In this document: positions 26,580 to 38,480 of the stretch, one piece after another
Layout: the number at the start of each line of letters is the position of its first letter
How positions within the stretch are numbered: position 1 is the first letter of the stretch
Origin: Gilliamella sp. ESL0405
GTDB lineage: Bacteria; Pseudomonadota; Gammaproteobacteria; Enterobacterales; Orbaceae
DNA length: 64,000 nt
Reading direction: 5' to 3'
NCBI RefSeq assembly: GCF_019469205.1
Contig: NZ_CP048265.1
Coordinates: forward strand, 1,364,001-1,428,000
The notes under the pieces: model-generated
Told to the model about the DNA's origin: nothing
Seen by the model: the letters and a program-made list of their open reading frames with translations, nothing else
Database searches by the model: none
Made by a program: the position numbers and the translations under genes

Positions 26580-28967
26580 TTATTCTCTTAATATGGCTTT
26601 GAAACGATTTTGTAAAGCAATAACGCATTTGCTTACAATGTTTGTTATATCTTCTTCTTCAAGTGTACGTGATTTGTCTTGTAAAATCAAACTGATAGCA
26701 AGGCTCTTTTGATCAGCTTTGATATTATCACCTTGATATACATCAAATAAACTAACTTTGATAAGTTGCTCGCCACCGGCACGCTTACACTCAGCAATAA
26801 TATCTGCTGCTGGAACTTTGTTAGAAACTACAATAGCAATATCTCGCTTATTTGACGGATACTTAGAAAGGTCTTGAGCAACAGGTACTTCTTTACCATT
26901 AATTTTAGCTAAATTTATTTCAAAAACAAGCGATTTACTATTTAAAGATAATTTTTTTTCGATTTCTGGATGTAAAACCCCTAAATGTCCGATAAGTTCG
27001 TTGTTTATGTAAATTGCTGCACTTTGTCCCGGATGTAGTGCTTCAAGATCAGATTTCTTAAACTCAATCTCTTCGGTACAACCTAATAATGAAAAGATAG
27101 ATTCTAAGTCCCCTTTTACATCAAAAAAATCAACATTTTGTTTAGGTAATGCCCAATGTTCATCATATACATTACCGGTTACAACACCGGATAACATTAA
27201 TTCTTGACGAACACCAAACTCACATTTTTCATCCGGTATAAAACGCAAGCCCGTTTCGAATAAACGAATACGTGATTGTTGACGATTTTGATTATATGCT
27301 ACTGCGTCTAATAATCCTGACCATAATGATAAACGCATTACTGACATTTCACTTGAGATTGGGTTAGGTAAAACTATATCTTGCTGAGCCGGGTGTAGCG
27401 TTCGTTGAACTTTAGGATCGACAAAACTATAGGTCACTGCTTCTTGATAGCCCATATCTACGAGTAAATCTTTCACTCGACGCAATGAAATTTGGCTTTC
27501 CGGTTTCGGTTTCATGACAGATTCAGTTTTCATGTGCTCATTCGGAATATTGTTATATCCATAGATACGAGCAACTTCTTCAACAAGATCTTCTTCAATC
27601 TGTAAATCAAAACGCCAACTTGGTGAAGTAACTGTCCAAAGATCATTGGTATATTCAACAATGCAGCCCAATCTTACTAAAATATCAGTAATTTTTTGCG
27701 TTTCAATTGCATAACCAATAATGCGATCTATCTTTTCACGACGCAGTTTTATGGTTGCTTGTGTTGGTAGTTCATTTTGATTAGTAACATCAACAATAGG
27801 CGCTACCTCACCACCACAAATATCGATAAGCAACTGAGTTGCTCGCTCCATTGCAGCATGTTGTAAATACGGATCAACCCCACGTTCATAACGATGTGAA
27901 GCTTCAGTGTGTAAACCATATTCACGAGCTTTACCGGTTATTGCCAATGGTGCAAAAAATGCTGATTCAAGGAAGATATCTTTGGTTGAGTTTGTTACGC
28001 CCGATTTATCGCCCCCCATAATACCGGCCATTGCTAATACTTTCTGATGATCGGCAATAACAAGTGTTTTATCATTTAGTTTTACTTCGTTACCGTTTAA
28101 TAAAACAAGTTTTTCACCTTGCTGAGCATAACGAACAATAATGCCTGAATCGATTTGTGCCAAATCAAATGCGTGCATCGGGTGACCTAGCTCTAATAAT
28201 ACATAATTAGTAATATCAACAACCGCATCAATTGAGCGAATGCCACCACGACGTAATTTCTCTTTCATCCAAAGTGGCGTTGTTGCAGTAACATCAATGT
28301 TTTTTATTATTCGGCCAAGATAACGTGGAGCGGCTTTAGGTTCATTGATATTAATTGGCAATATATCAGCAATTGTAGCTGGAACACTATCAATATTGAG
28401 CTGTTTCATTGAAATATTGTTAACTGCGGAGATATCTCGGGCAACACCAATGATACCAAAACAATCAGCCCGATTAGGCGTAACACTAATATCGATCATA
28501 ACATCATTAAGGTTTAGATATTCACGGATATCTTGTCCTAAAGGTGCATCATCAGGCAGTTCAATAATACCATTGTGATCTTCAGAAATACCTAATTCTG
28601 AATATGAACAAAGCATACCTTCTGAAGGTTCGCCACGTAATTTGGCCGCTTTAATTTTAAAATCACCCGGTAGCACCGCTCCAATGGTTGCACAAGCAAC
28701 AGTTAAACCTTGACGACAATTTGGTGCACCACAAACAATATCCAGTAAATCAGGTTTGCCAATATCAACTTTCGTTACACGTAGTTTATCGGCATTAGGA
28801 TGTTGTTTACATTCAACTACCCTTCCAACAACGACACCCGAAAAATCACCGGCAACTTTTTCAACATCATCGACTTCCAATCCTGCCATGGTTAATTGAT
28901 CGGCTAACATCTCGCTACTAATTTCTGGATTGATCCATTCACGTAGCCAACTTTCACTAAATTTCAT
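26580..28967 (-). CDS. pheT: Phenylalanyl-tRNA synthetase beta subunit
   Basis: 795 aa, exactly the usual bacterial length. The tRNA-binding EMAP-like domain (~40-150), B3/B4 editing domain, B5 domain and the C-terminal ferredoxin-fold anticodon-binding domain ([17 protein letters not shown]) are recognisable. It works as an alpha2-beta2 enzyme with PheS, and it edits mischarged Tyr. It lies 16 nt after pheS. Confidence 0.96.
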   Translation of the reverse strand: MKFSESWLREWINPEISSEMLADQLTMAGLEVDDVEKVAGDFSGVVVGRVVECKQHPNADKLRVTKVDIGKPDLLDIVCGAPNCRQGLTVACATIGAVLPGDFKIKAAKLRGEPSEGMLCSYSELGISEDHNGIIELPDDAPLGQDIREYLNLNDVMIDISVTPNRADCFGIIGVARDISAVNNISMKQLNIDSVPATIADILPININEPKAAPRYLGRIIKNIDVTATTPLWMKEKLRRGGIRSIDAVVDITNYVLLELGHPMHAFDLAQIDSGIIVRYAQQGEKLVLLNGNEVKLNDKTLVIADHQKVLAMAGIMGGDKSGVTNSTKDIFLESAFFAPLAITGKAREYGLHTEASHRYERGVDPYLQHAAMERATQLLIDICGGEVAPIVDVTNQNELPTQATIKLRREKIDRIIGYAIETQKITDILVRLGCIVEYTNDLWTVTSPSWRFDLQIEEDLVEEVARIYGYNNIPNEHMKTESVMKPKPESQISLRRVKDLLVDMGYQEAVTYSFVDPKVQRTLHPAQQDIVLPNPISSEMSVMRLSLWSGLLDAVAYNQNRQQSRIRLFETGLRFIPDEKCEFGVRQELMLSGVVTGNVYDEHWALPKQNVDFFDVKGDLESIFSLLGCTEEIEFKKSDLEALHPGQSAAIYINNELIGHLGVLHPEIEKKLSLNSKSLVFEINLAKINGKEVPVAQDLSKYPSNKRDIAIVVSNKVPAADIIAECKRAGGEQLIKVSLFDVYQGDNIKADQKSLAISLILQDKSRTLEEEDITNIVSKCVIALQNRFKAILRE

Positions 28968-28983
28968 GTTTTGATCTCCAGAA

Positions 28984-30039
<1,056 letters not shown>

Positions 30040-30050
30040 TTATTTATGCC

Positions 30051-30107
30051 TCACGAACGATGATTGTTAACAAAGCTAAAAAAGAAACGAAAAATAACTA
30101 ATTTCAT
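30051..30107 (-). CDS. pheM: PheST leader peptide
   Basis: 18 codons: MKLVIFRFFFSFVNNHRS. The core IFRFFF is identical to E. coli PheM ([14 protein letters not shown]). Five phenylalanine codons in a seven-residue stretch act as the sensor of charged tRNA-Phe. It lies between rplT and the attenuator stem, as in enteric bacteria. Confidence 0.9.
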   Translation of the reverse strand: MKLVIFRFFFSFVNNHRS

Positions 30108-30151
30108 GTTTAATCTACTCTTAATAAAATATTTTACTCTCAATATAAACA

Positions 30152-30173
30152 TAAAAGCCGAGATAACTCGGCT
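30152..30173 (-). terminator. Terminator after rplT
   Basis: On the minus strand the stem AGCCGAG/CTCGGCT with a TTAT loop is followed by UUUUAU, 12 nt after the rplT stop. It ends the infC-rpmI-rplT transcript and probably leaks into pheM, as in E. coli. Confidence 0.7.
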
Positions 30174-30185
30174 CTTATAATGCTA

Positions 30186-30542
<357 letters not shown>

Positions 30543-30571
30543 CTATATCCTCTAAATAATTAACCAATAAA

Positions 30572-30769
30572 TTAAGCGTATGGAACACACGCAACAACTA
30601 AACCTAAATCGCCTTTTGACACAGTAGTCAAACCACGTAAATGACGTTTACGCTTAGTTGATTTTTTAGTTAGGATATGGCTTTTGTTCGCTTGTTTATG
30701 CTTGAAGCCACCAGAAGCTGTTTTTTTAAAGCGCTTTGCTGCGCCTTTTACAGTTTTAATTTTAGGCAT
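30572..30769 (-). CDS. rpmI: 50S ribosomal protein L35
   Basis: 65 aa from [20 protein letters not shown], the universal L35 start; an in-frame extension of five codons to 30784 is unlikely. It is strongly basic, with [16 protein letters not shown]. It lies between infC and rplT in the conserved operon. Confidence 0.97.
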   Translation of the reverse strand: MPKIKTVKGAAKRFKKTASGGFKHKQANKSHILTKKSTKRKRHLRGLTTVSKGDLGLVVACVPYA

Positions 30770-30853
30770 TTTAATAATTTCCACTTCGCATTGTTAATAA
30801 AAATAAAATAATGGTGTAATGATTAGTAAACTAAAAATTAGCTTGTTGAACCA

Positions 30854-31393
30854 CTATTTCTTCTTCGGCGCTAGCACCATAATCATTTGACGACCTTCGA
30901 TCTTAGTTGGATAAGATTCAATGATTGCCAAATCAGCTAAGTCTTCTTTAATGCGATCAAGCATTTCAGTTCCTAACTGTTGGTGAGCCATTTCACGTCC
31001 ACGAAAACGTAACGTGACTTTGGCTTTATCGCCATCTTCAAGAAAGCGAATCAGGCTGCGGAGTTTTACCTGATAGTCGCCTTCATCTGTACCAGGTCGG
31101 AATTTAATTTCCTTAACCTGAACAACCTTTTGCTTCTTCTTCTGTTCTTTTGTTGCTTTACTCTTTTCATAGAGGAACTTGCCATAATCCATAATTCGAC
31201 AAACAGGCGGCTCTGCATTAGGGCTTATTTCAACTAAATCTAATGTTGCTTCTTCAGCTTGTTTTAAAGCTTCATCTAAGCTAACAATACCGAGCTGTTC
31301 ACCGTCAACGCCGGTTAACCTCACCTCGCGAGCAGTTATTTCATCATTAATTTTATGCGCGCGTGTTGACTGAATTCGTTTACTGACTTTAAT
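30854..31393 (-). CDS. infC: Translation initiation factor IF-3 (AUU start codon)
   Basis: 179 aa. The start is placed at ATT 31391-31393, with GGAGG 8 nt upstream. From there the protein reads (I/M)[21 protein letters not shown] in register with E. coli [21 protein letters not shown], and the length matches (180). ORF callers miss this and begin at an internal GTG (31324). The AUU start lets IF-3 repress its own translation by proofreading the initiation codon. The core ([31 protein letters not shown]) is textbook IF-3. It lies 27 nt downstream of thrS. Confidence 0.95.
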   Translation of the reverse strand: MKVSKRIQSTRAHKINDEITAREVRLTGVDGEQLGIVSLDEALKQAEEATLDLVEISPNAEPPVCRIMDYGKFLYEKSKATKEQKKKQKVVQVKEIKFRPGTDEGDYQVKLRSLIRFLEDGDKAKVTLRFRGREMAHQQLGTEMLDRIKEDLADLAIIESYPTKIEGRQMIMVLAPKKK

Positions 31394-31420
31394 ATCTCAT
31401 TCCTCCAAAGTAGTTTATCT

Positions 31421-33346
31421 TTAATTCATTTGTTCTAATGAACGAGTATGAATTTCGTTAAGCAACAATTCTATAACATGTTTCACTTCAAAGCTACCAA
31501 GATCTTTACCTTGACGAGTTCGAACTGAAATCGTACCAGATTCCATCTCTTTGTCACCACAGACAAACATATATGGAACACGTTTTAGAGTATGCTCACG
31601 AATTTTAAACCCAATTTTCTCATTTCTCAAGTCTGCTTTTGCTCTAATTCCAACTTTTTGCAATTCCTCGGCTAATTGTTTAGCATAATCAGCTTGTTTA
31701 TCGGTGATATTCATAACCGATACTTGTAACGGTGCAAGCCATGTTGGGAAGAATCCGGCACAGTCTTCGATTAAAATCCCCATAAAGCGTTCCATTGAAC
31801 CTAAAATAGCTCGGTGGATCATAACAGGGGTATGGCGTTCGTTATCTTCACCTACATAGGTCGCATCTAAGCGTTCAGGTAACATAAAGTCTAGTTGAAC
31901 AGTACCACATTGCCATGCACGGCCTAAGCAATCATGTAAGGTAAATTCAATTTTTGGACCATAAAATGCACCTTCACCCGGTAAATATTCAAATTCAATT
32001 CCGTTTTCCGTTAGGCACTCTGCTAAATCTTTTTCAGCCAGATCCCATGTTTCATCTTTACCAATTCGTTTTTCTGGTCGAGTTGATAATTTAACAGTAA
32101 TGTCGGTAAAGCCAAATGTACTATATGTATCATAAACCATTTTGATACAGCTATTGACTTCACTGCGGATCTGATTTTCAGTACAAAAAATATGTGCATC
32201 ATCCTGAGTAAAACCACGAACACGCATTAAACCATGTAATGAGCCTGACGGTTCGTTTCGGTGACAACTACCAAACTCAGCCATTCTTAGTGGTAAATCG
32301 CGATAAGATTTTAAACCTTGATTGAAAATTTGAACATGTCCCGGACAGTTCATCGGTTTGATACAATATTCACGATTTTCAGATGACGTAACAAACATTA
32401 ACTCTTTATAGTTACCCCAATGGCCTGTTTTTTCCCATAAAACCCGATCCATCATAAATGGACCTTTAACTTCTTGATAGTCATACTCTTTTAATTTGGT
32501 ACGCACAAATACTTCAAGTTCGCGGAAAATAATCCAGCCATCGTTATGCCAAAACACCATGCCTGGCGCTTCTTCTTGCATATGATAAAGGTCTAGTTGT
32601 TTACCTATTTTACGGTGATCTCGTTTTGCCGCTTCTTCTAAAAACTGTAAATAGCTTTCAAGCTGTTTTTTATCAGCCCATGCAGTACCATAAATACGTT
32701 GTAACATTTTGTTTTCGCTATTACCACGCCAATAGGCACCGGCTACTTTTTGTAGTTTAAAATGGTGGCAAAAACGCATATTTGGTACATGTGGACCACG
32801 GCACATATCAATATATTCTTCATGATGATAAAGCGCAGGGGTTGAATCTTTTGGAATATTTTCATCTAAAATAGCGATTTTATACGGTTCACGGCGTTCC
32901 CAAAAGACTTCTCTTGCTCGTTCCCAGCTCACGACTTCTTTAATGACATCATAATTTTTCTTAGCCAGTTCATGCATTCGTTTTTCTAATGCATCAAGAT
33001 CTTCCTGAGTCAAAGAGTGATCTAAATCGACATCATAATAAAAGCCATTGTCAATTGTTGGACCAATAGCCATTTGAGTATCTGGCCATAATTGTTTGAT
33101 AGCATGCCCTAATAAATGCGCACATGAATGGCGGATGATTTCAAGTCCGTCTTCATCTTTAGCCGTAATAATCGCTACCGTTGCATCGTGATCGATAACA
33201 TCACAAGCGTCTTTACGTTCACCATTAACACGACCTGCAATACACGCTTTAGCCAGTCCGGCACCAATACTTTGGGCAACCTCTAAAACAGTTACGGGTT
33301 TATCAAATTGACGTTGGCTTCCGTCAGGAAGAGTAATAATTGGCAT
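31421..33346 (-). CDS. thrS: Threonyl-tRNA synthetase
   Basis: 641 aa (E. coli 642): TGS domain ([20 protein letters not shown]), editing domain with [10 protein letters not shown], class II catalytic core with zinc ligands in KPMNCPGH and motif 2 region [11 protein letters not shown], and C-terminal anticodon domain ([15 protein letters not shown]). It heads the thrS-infC-rpmI-rplT operon. The E. coli enzyme represses its own mRNA by binding an operator that mimics tRNA-Thr; a matching hairpin lies just upstream here. Confidence 0.97.
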   Translation of the reverse strand: MPIITLPDGSQRQFDKPVTVLEVAQSIGAGLAKACIAGRVNGERKDACDVIDHDATVAIITAKDEDGLEIIRHSCAHLLGHAIKQLWPDTQMAIGPTIDNGFYYDVDLDHSLTQEDLDALEKRMHELAKKNYDVIKEVVSWERAREVFWERREPYKIAILDENIPKDSTPALYHHEEYIDMCRGPHVPNMRFCHHFKLQKVAGAYWRGNSENKMLQRIYGTAWADKKQLESYLQFLEEAAKRDHRKIGKQLDLYHMQEEAPGMVFWHNDGWIIFRELEVFVRTKLKEYDYQEVKGPFMMDRVLWEKTGHWGNYKELMFVTSSENREYCIKPMNCPGHVQIFNQGLKSYRDLPLRMAEFGSCHRNEPSGSLHGLMRVRGFTQDDAHIFCTENQIRSEVNSCIKMVYDTYSTFGFTDITVKLSTRPEKRIGKDETWDLAEKDLAECLTENGIEFEYLPGEGAFYGPKIEFTLHDCLGRAWQCGTVQLDFMLPERLDATYVGEDNERHTPVMIHRAILGSMERFMGILIEDCAGFFPTWLAPLQVSVMNITDKQADYAKQLAEELQKVGIRAKADLRNEKIGFKIREHTLKRVPYMFVCGDKEMESGTISVRTRQGKDLGSFEVKHVIELLLNEIHTRSLEQMN

Positions 33347-33366
33347 AATAAATCCTTATAACAGTG

Positions 33367-33387
33367 GTGCGCCACACGAAAGCGCAC
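33367..33387 (-). promoter_or_regulatory. Candidate thrS translational operator hairpin
   Basis: On the minus strand a perfect 6-bp stem GTGCGC/GCGCAC closes a 9-nt loop TTTCGTGTG. The loop contains CGU, a threonine anticodon. It ends about 10 nt before the AAGGA of thrS, where E. coli thrS has the anticodon-mimic domain. The mimicry is inferred from position and loop sequence. Confidence 0.45.
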
Positions 33388-33568
33388 ATGCGTACATAAA
33401 TAAATAGACCGTGTATACTATCACTTATCATAATCATTTTAAATAGGCTTAAACTTGATTTAAAAATAGATTTTTAACTTATCGTATAAGTATAAAGTGA
33501 AAAGACATAGTAGAAGTGAAATTGCCTAGCTTTAATCATTTGGGAAAAAAGCCAGGCGTGATAATAAA

Positions 33569-34456
33569 TTATAATTCAGATAAATAGGCTTCAGGCAAAA
33601 TTGGCATTGGACCACTTTGCGTACAAACGTAAGCAGCTATATGATTTGCTTTACTATTAATTTCCTGCAACGCTTTACCTTTCAAATATAAAATACTACT
33701 TATTGCCATAAATGAATCACCGGCACCAACAGTATCAATCGCTGTGATTTTTTCAGCCGGTTGATAATTTTGCTCACTTTGGGTGATCAGATGACTGCCC
33801 TCACTGCCACAAGTATAAATTAATAACGTTAATTGATAATGCTGGTTAAGGTAATTAAACAGCTCTTTTGGATCAGATTTTATTTTCAACAATTGGCAAA
33901 TAATAGGTAATTCTTCATCATTTAACTTTAAGATATTGGCATGCTCAATACACAAAAGTAATGTTGAAGGATTATAATGATTTTGTCGTAGATTGATATC
34001 AACAATAATTTTGGTTTGTGGCGATAGATGCGCAATAATTTCTTTTAGTAATTCATGATTGTGTGGATTGCGTTGAATTAAGCTACCGAAATAGATTGCA
34101 TCTAAATCATTTTGTTTGATAAGCGCTAATAATTGCTCGGTTAAGGCGATATCGTCCCACGCAACAGGATTAACTATGTCATAAGTGGGTTTCCCTGCTG
34201 AATCTAATTCAACTAATACCGTTCCTGTTGGATAACTGTTTGATATTTGGAGTTGATGTGGAATTTTTAGCTTCTCAAGCTCATTACTTAATTCTTTACC
34301 GTTTTCATCATTTCCAATAGCAGAAACTAATATAGCATTTGCCCCAGCTGATTTAGCATGGTAACAAAAATTGGCAGCCGCCCCGCCAATTTTTTTGCCA
34401 TTTGGTAAACAATCCCATAAAAACTCACCTATTGCGACAACTTTTACATCATTCAT
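33569..34456 (-). CDS. PfkB-family sugar kinase (fructokinase-like)
   Basis: About 295 aa. Ribokinase/PfkB signatures are clear: N-terminal VVAIGEFLWDCLP, the substrate motif KIGGAAANFCYHAKSAGA, and the C-terminal DTVGAGDSFMA with the catalytic aspartate. It phosphorylates a sugar or sugar acid; the exact substrate is not visible. The ATG at 34456 overlaps the stop of the preceding gene by 8 nt, indicating translational coupling. It is last in the sugar ABC operon. Confidence 0.8.
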   Translation of the reverse strand: MNDVKVVAIGEFLWDCLPNGKKIGGAAANFCYHAKSAGANAILVSAIGNDENGKELSNELEKLKIPHQLQISNSYPTGTVLVELDSAGKPTYDIVNPVAWDDIALTEQLLALIKQNDLDAIYFGSLIQRNPHNHELLKEIIAHLSPQTKIIVDINLRQNHYNPSTLLLCIEHANILKLNDEELPIICQLLKIKSDPKELFNYLNQHYQLTLLIYTCGSEGSHLITQSEQNYQPAEKITAIDTVGAGDSFMAISSILYLKGKALQEINSKANHIAAYVCTQSGPMPILPEAYLSEL

Positions 34457-35855
34457 CTTCAATTAGTCCTTGTTTGACATCAATGTTTTTTTCCATACTG
34501 TCGGCTTGCTTTTGCCAATCATCAAATTGATCATATGCAGTATATATAGTCGATCCAGTTGGTAATTCTGGGTATTCATTTTCACCATTGGTCCCCCAAT
34601 TCACCCAACCGGAATCTTTACGCTGAACAATTTGATAACGTCCAACAATATTGCTTGTATACCAAACCATACAATACCCTGTTTCCGGATTAATTTCAGC
34701 CGTTTTATTTGCAGCAAGAGGAAAAATCGTTTGATCTGGTACATGATTAACATCAATTTCTTTGGCAAATAATATTTCTTTATTACGTTCACTGTTATGA
34801 ACAACATGATGTGCTTTACGCAAAATAGTCTCAACATGCGCTTTTATTTCTTCATCACTTAAAATACCCTCTTTCACACAAAATAGCCGCCAGAAGTAAT
34901 CCCACGATACGGCATTAATGTTATCACCAATTGACTGTCGATAACTTCTCGCATTTGGAGAAAGTTTATCAAGAGGTTGGGATAAAATTCGGTTAACTTC
35001 ATCGGCTAAAATATTGGCATAACGATCTCCTTGTCGATAATAAGTGCCGCCGTAACTAGCAAAACGAGAAAATACCAAATTATTTTGACCACTTTCATAC
35101 TCATCGCCCACAGTGATCTTATTTATGACCGGCATGCCATCAACATAGGTTTCAAAGTCATCAACATAATAAGTACGTCTAAACCAGGGTGATTGATAGA
35201 AAAATTCCCACACAATTGAGAATGATTTATTGCGTAAAGCGGGATCTAATCCATTAGGTATTTGACCATTAAATCGATAACGACAATAAATCGCACCTTC
35301 AACTTCTGTCTCACACTCAACGACCGTATGTTCTGGCGGATTGATTAAGCCATTTGCAGGTGTAAAAAATGGTCCATAAAATCCACCAATAGCATTAGAG
35401 CAATCTTTAATCAAATTGAGTCCTTGAGCTTTCGCTGCAAAATAGCGAATCCCCCATTTTCCATATGATGTACCATCAGCCGTGCCACGACATAATTCTA
35501 AAATATAATGCCCGGTATCCAATCTTTTAATTCCGTCTGCTAATGTAGGCGCTAATTGTTTTATTCCTGTAAAAGTATTTGATTGCGTGTTTGCATCTAA
35601 ATGCAACGTATAGTTTTCAACCAATTGATTTAAATTAGTTACGATAAAAGCAATGGAACAAGCCGTAATAAATTTATTCGTTTGATCATAAACCATATCG
35701 AATAATTGATGTGGTACAACCTCTCCTTGCTCATTGATAAGTTTCATTTGAGCAGGATCAACTGGCTGTTGCTTAAAAAAAAGGCGGGTAATGACAGGTT
35801 CATTATGTCGACAGATACCGTCCGGATTGTTTAACATCAACGTACATTTTTTCAT
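34449..35855 (-). CDS. Unrecognised 468-aa protein in the sugar ABC operon
   Basis: No signal peptide and no membrane segment. The sequence is rich in aromatic residues and short beta-type stretches (GTADGTSYGKWGIRYFAAKAQG, SIVWEFFYQSPWFRRTYYVDD, GRYQIVQRKDSGWVNWG), suggesting a carbohydrate-binding or sugar-processing beta fold; this is inference only. It lies between the permease and the PfkB kinase, and overlaps the kinase gene, so it probably acts on the imported sugar before phosphorylation. I cannot name the family. Confidence 0.7.
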   Translation of the reverse strand: MKKCTLMLNNPDGICRHNEPVITRLFFKQQPVDPAQMKLINEQGEVVPHQLFDMVYDQTNKFITACSIAFIVTNLNQLVENYTLHLDANTQSNTFTGIKQLAPTLADGIKRLDTGHYILELCRGTADGTSYGKWGIRYFAAKAQGLNLIKDCSNAIGGFYGPFFTPANGLINPPEHTVVECETEVEGAIYCRYRFNGQIPNGLDPALRNKSFSIVWEFFYQSPWFRRTYYVDDFETYVDGMPVINKITVGDEYESGQNNLVFSRFASYGGTYYRQGDRYANILADEVNRILSQPLDKLSPNARSYRQSIGDNINAVSWDYFWRLFCVKEGILSDEEIKAHVETILRKAHHVVHNSERNKEILFAKEIDVNHVPDQTIFPLAANKTAEINPETGYCMVWYTSNIVGRYQIVQRKDSGWVNWGTNGENEYPELPTGSTIYTAYDQFDDWQKQADSMEKNIDVKQGLIEDE

Positions 35856-35919
35856 TTTATTGTCCTATTAATTAAATTGGGTATTATTCACATAAGCAAA
35901 GAAATCAATTTTTTATGGC

Positions 35920-36936
35920 TTATTGAGATCTTTTTCGTTTTAACATATCGACATATACCGCTAAGAAGATAATTACGCCTTTGGCAACCAATTGCCAAAA
36001 TGAATTGACACCTAATAGATTCAAGCCATTATTAATAATACCGATAACAATGACACCTAAAATGGTGCCACTAATCCGACCTATTCCGCCTGACATAGAT
36101 ATGCCGCCAAGTACACAAGCGGCTATTGCATCCATTTCATATCCTTGTGCCACTGAAGGTTGCCCGGAATACATTCGAGCAGCAAGAACGATTCCGGCGA
36201 AAGCTGCTAAAAAACCGGCAATGGTATAAACAACGATTTCAATCCGTTTAATAGCAATACCAGATAATCTTGCTGCTTCACGATTACCACCCAACGCGTA
36301 AATATAGGTGCCTAAACGAGTACGATTTACCAGAACTAACATAATGACAATAAATACCAACATATAAATTACCGGGTATGGAATCATTCCCAAATAACCC
36401 GTACCAATGCGAGTAAAACTCTCATCAAAAATGCGAATGGATTGACCGCCACTATAAATGTAACCAACACCACGTGCGATCATCATCATCGCTAAAGTAA
36501 CGATAAAGGGCGGAATACCGGTATAAGCAATAGCAACGCCGTTAGCTGCACCACAAAGCGTACCGATAAGCAAGCCTAAGAAAATTGCCGGAATGATGCC
36601 CATTTCGCCTATTGAGATAAATCCAACCGTCAGCGTGCCTGCCATTGCAACAATAGACCCCACCGATAAATCGATTCCACCTAATATGATGATCAACGTC
36701 ATTCCTAATGCTAAGCACATATTGGTAGATACTTGTCGTAACACAGATAACATATTTTCTTGAGTCAGAAATACAGGGCTTGCAAAAGTTAAAATGACAC
36801 TAATCAATAAAAGCGCAATTAATATCCCTATATTATGCGTAATGAAATTTTTAAAACTTCTGATAATAAAATTATTGGTTATTACCGATCGATGATAGAG
36901 CGTATCATCTGATTGTTTGATAGATTGGCTAGCCAT
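35920..36936 (-). CDS. Sugar ABC transporter permease (RbsC-like)
   Basis: 338 aa, with about eight to ten hydrophobic helices. The family segments LALGMTLIIILGGIDLSVGS and LGGISMSGGIGRISGTILG match BPD_transp_2 ribose/xylose/galactose-type permeases. It follows the ATPase gene by 2 nt and would form the membrane channel of a monosaccharide importer. Confidence 0.87.
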   Translation of the reverse strand: MASQSIKQSDDTLYHRSVITNNFIIRSFKNFITHNIGILIALLLISVILTFASPVFLTQENMLSVLRQVSTNMCLALGMTLIIILGGIDLSVGSIVAMAGTLTVGFISIGEMGIIPAIFLGLLIGTLCGAANGVAIAYTGIPPFIVTLAMMMIARGVGYIYSGGQSIRIFDESFTRIGTGYLGMIPYPVIYMLVFIVIMLVLVNRTRLGTYIYALGGNREAARLSGIAIKRIEIVVYTIAGFLAAFAGIVLAARMYSGQPSVAQGYEMDAIAACVLGGISMSGGIGRISGTILGVIVIGIINNGLNLLGVNSFWQLVAKGVIIFLAVYVDMLKRKRSQ

Positions 36937-36938
36937 TT

Positions 36939-38429
36939 TTAAGCTCTCCCTGTTGCTAATTTCATAATCTTTTCCTGTGTAAGTTCATCATGAGATAGTT
37001 CACCTTGGATTTGGCCATTAGCGACCACATAAACTCTGTCACACATATTGATAATCTCGGGTAGTTCTGATGAAATCATAATAATGGCTATACCGCTTGA
37101 ACAAAGTTCATCGATGATTTGATAGATTTCAGCTTTGGCGCCAATATCTATTCCGCGAGTCGGTTCGTCTAAAATGATGACTTTAGGGTGAGTGGCTAAC
37201 CATTTGGCTATGACCACTTTTTGTTGATTACCACCACTTAATTGGCCAACTATTTTGTCAGCACTTGGCGTTTTTATATTGAGTTTTTTAATATAGTATT
37301 GAATCATCTCCTTCTGCTTGTGTTGATTAACAAAGCAACCATGCATAAATTGTTGTAATACCGTGAGTGTGAGATTAAATGCTATACTATGAGATAATAT
37401 CAGCCCCTGTTTTTTCCTATCTTCAGGTATTAATGCGATACCAATATCAATCGCATCTTGAGGAGAATTTATCTTAACCAGCTTATTATCAAAATAAATT
37501 TCTCCACTATCATATTTGTCTGCACCAAAAATGGCCTGCATGATTTCACTTCTTCCTGCACCCATAAGGCCAGAAAAGCCTAAAATTTCTCCTTTCTTCA
37601 ATTTGAAATTGACATCACTAAAAAACCCTTTCTTAGTGAAATTCTTTACCTCTAATAGGCATTGACCATTTGATTGATAATGTCGTTGATAGTAATTATT
37701 TAAATGACGACCGACCATCATTTTGACCAATTCATCAATATTGGTTTCATTGGTATTGACTGTATCGACATAACTTCCGTCACGTATAACAGTAATTCGG
37801 TCAGTGATAGCAAATAACTCATCCATACGGTGTGAAATATAGATGATACTAACGTTATGTTCGGTTAACTTTTTAATCATTACAAAAAGCTGTGCGACTT
37901 CTTTATCGGTTAAAGAAGAAGTAGGCTCATCCATAATTAGTATGCGCACATTAAATGAAATGGCTTTAATGATTTCGATAAGTTGTTGTTGTGCAATGGT
38001 TAATTCATGAACAGGACGCAATACATCAATGGTTAACCCCATGCTTTGCATCATGATTTGTGCTTTGGCGATCATTTGACGATGATCTTTAAAACCTAAT
38101 TTAGTCCTAGGCTCACGCCCTAAAAAGATGTTTTCATATACACTAATATAAGGAACTAATACAATTTCTTGATGAATGACATTAATTCCTCTTAATTGCG
38201 CATCTTTAATACCATTAATTATTTCGGTTTTACCGTAAATCATAATTTCACCGGCATCGGGTTTATAGATGCCACCGATAATTTTGATTAATGTTGATTT
38301 GCCGGCACCATTTTCGCCTAATAATCCATGCACTTCACATTGTTTTAAATTAAAATGCATGTCTTTTAATGCATGAACACCAGCAAACTTCTTTTCGATA
38401 TGAGATAGTCGTAATACAACTTGTTCCAT
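36939..38429 (-). CDS. Sugar ABC transporter ATP-binding protein (RbsA-like, two NBDs)
   Basis: 496 aa with two tandem nucleotide-binding domains. The first has Walker A GENGAGKST and Walker B ILIMDEPTSSL. The second has the degenerate P-loop GLMGAGRSE, signature LSGGNQQKV and Walker B VIILDEPTRG. This duplicated layout with a degenerate second P-loop is typical of RbsA/XylG/MglA. It is paired with the RbsC-like permease. Confidence 0.88.
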   Translation of the reverse strand: MEQVVLRLSHIEKKFAGVHALKDMHFNLKQCEVHGLLGENGAGKSTLIKIIGGIYKPDAGEIMIYGKTEIINGIKDAQLRGINVIHQEIVLVPYISVYENIFLGREPRTKLGFKDHRQMIAKAQIMMQSMGLTIDVLRPVHELTIAQQQLIEIIKAISFNVRILIMDEPTSSLTDKEVAQLFVMIKKLTEHNVSIIYISHRMDELFAITDRITVIRDGSYVDTVNTNETNIDELVKMMVGRHLNNYYQRHYQSNGQCLLEVKNFTKKGFFSDVNFKLKKGEILGFSGLMGAGRSEIMQAIFGADKYDSGEIYFDNKLVKINSPQDAIDIGIALIPEDRKKQGLILSHSIAFNLTLTVLQQFMHGCFVNQHKQKEMIQYYIKKLNIKTPSADKIVGQLSGGNQQKVVIAKWLATHPKVIILDEPTRGIDIGAKAEIYQIIDELCSSGIAIIMISSELPEIINMCDRVYVVANGQIQGELSHDELTQEKIMKLATGRA

Positions 38430-38480
38430 AGTAATATCACCTTATTGATAGCAATCGCTGGAAAAAGCTTAAGCAGATTG

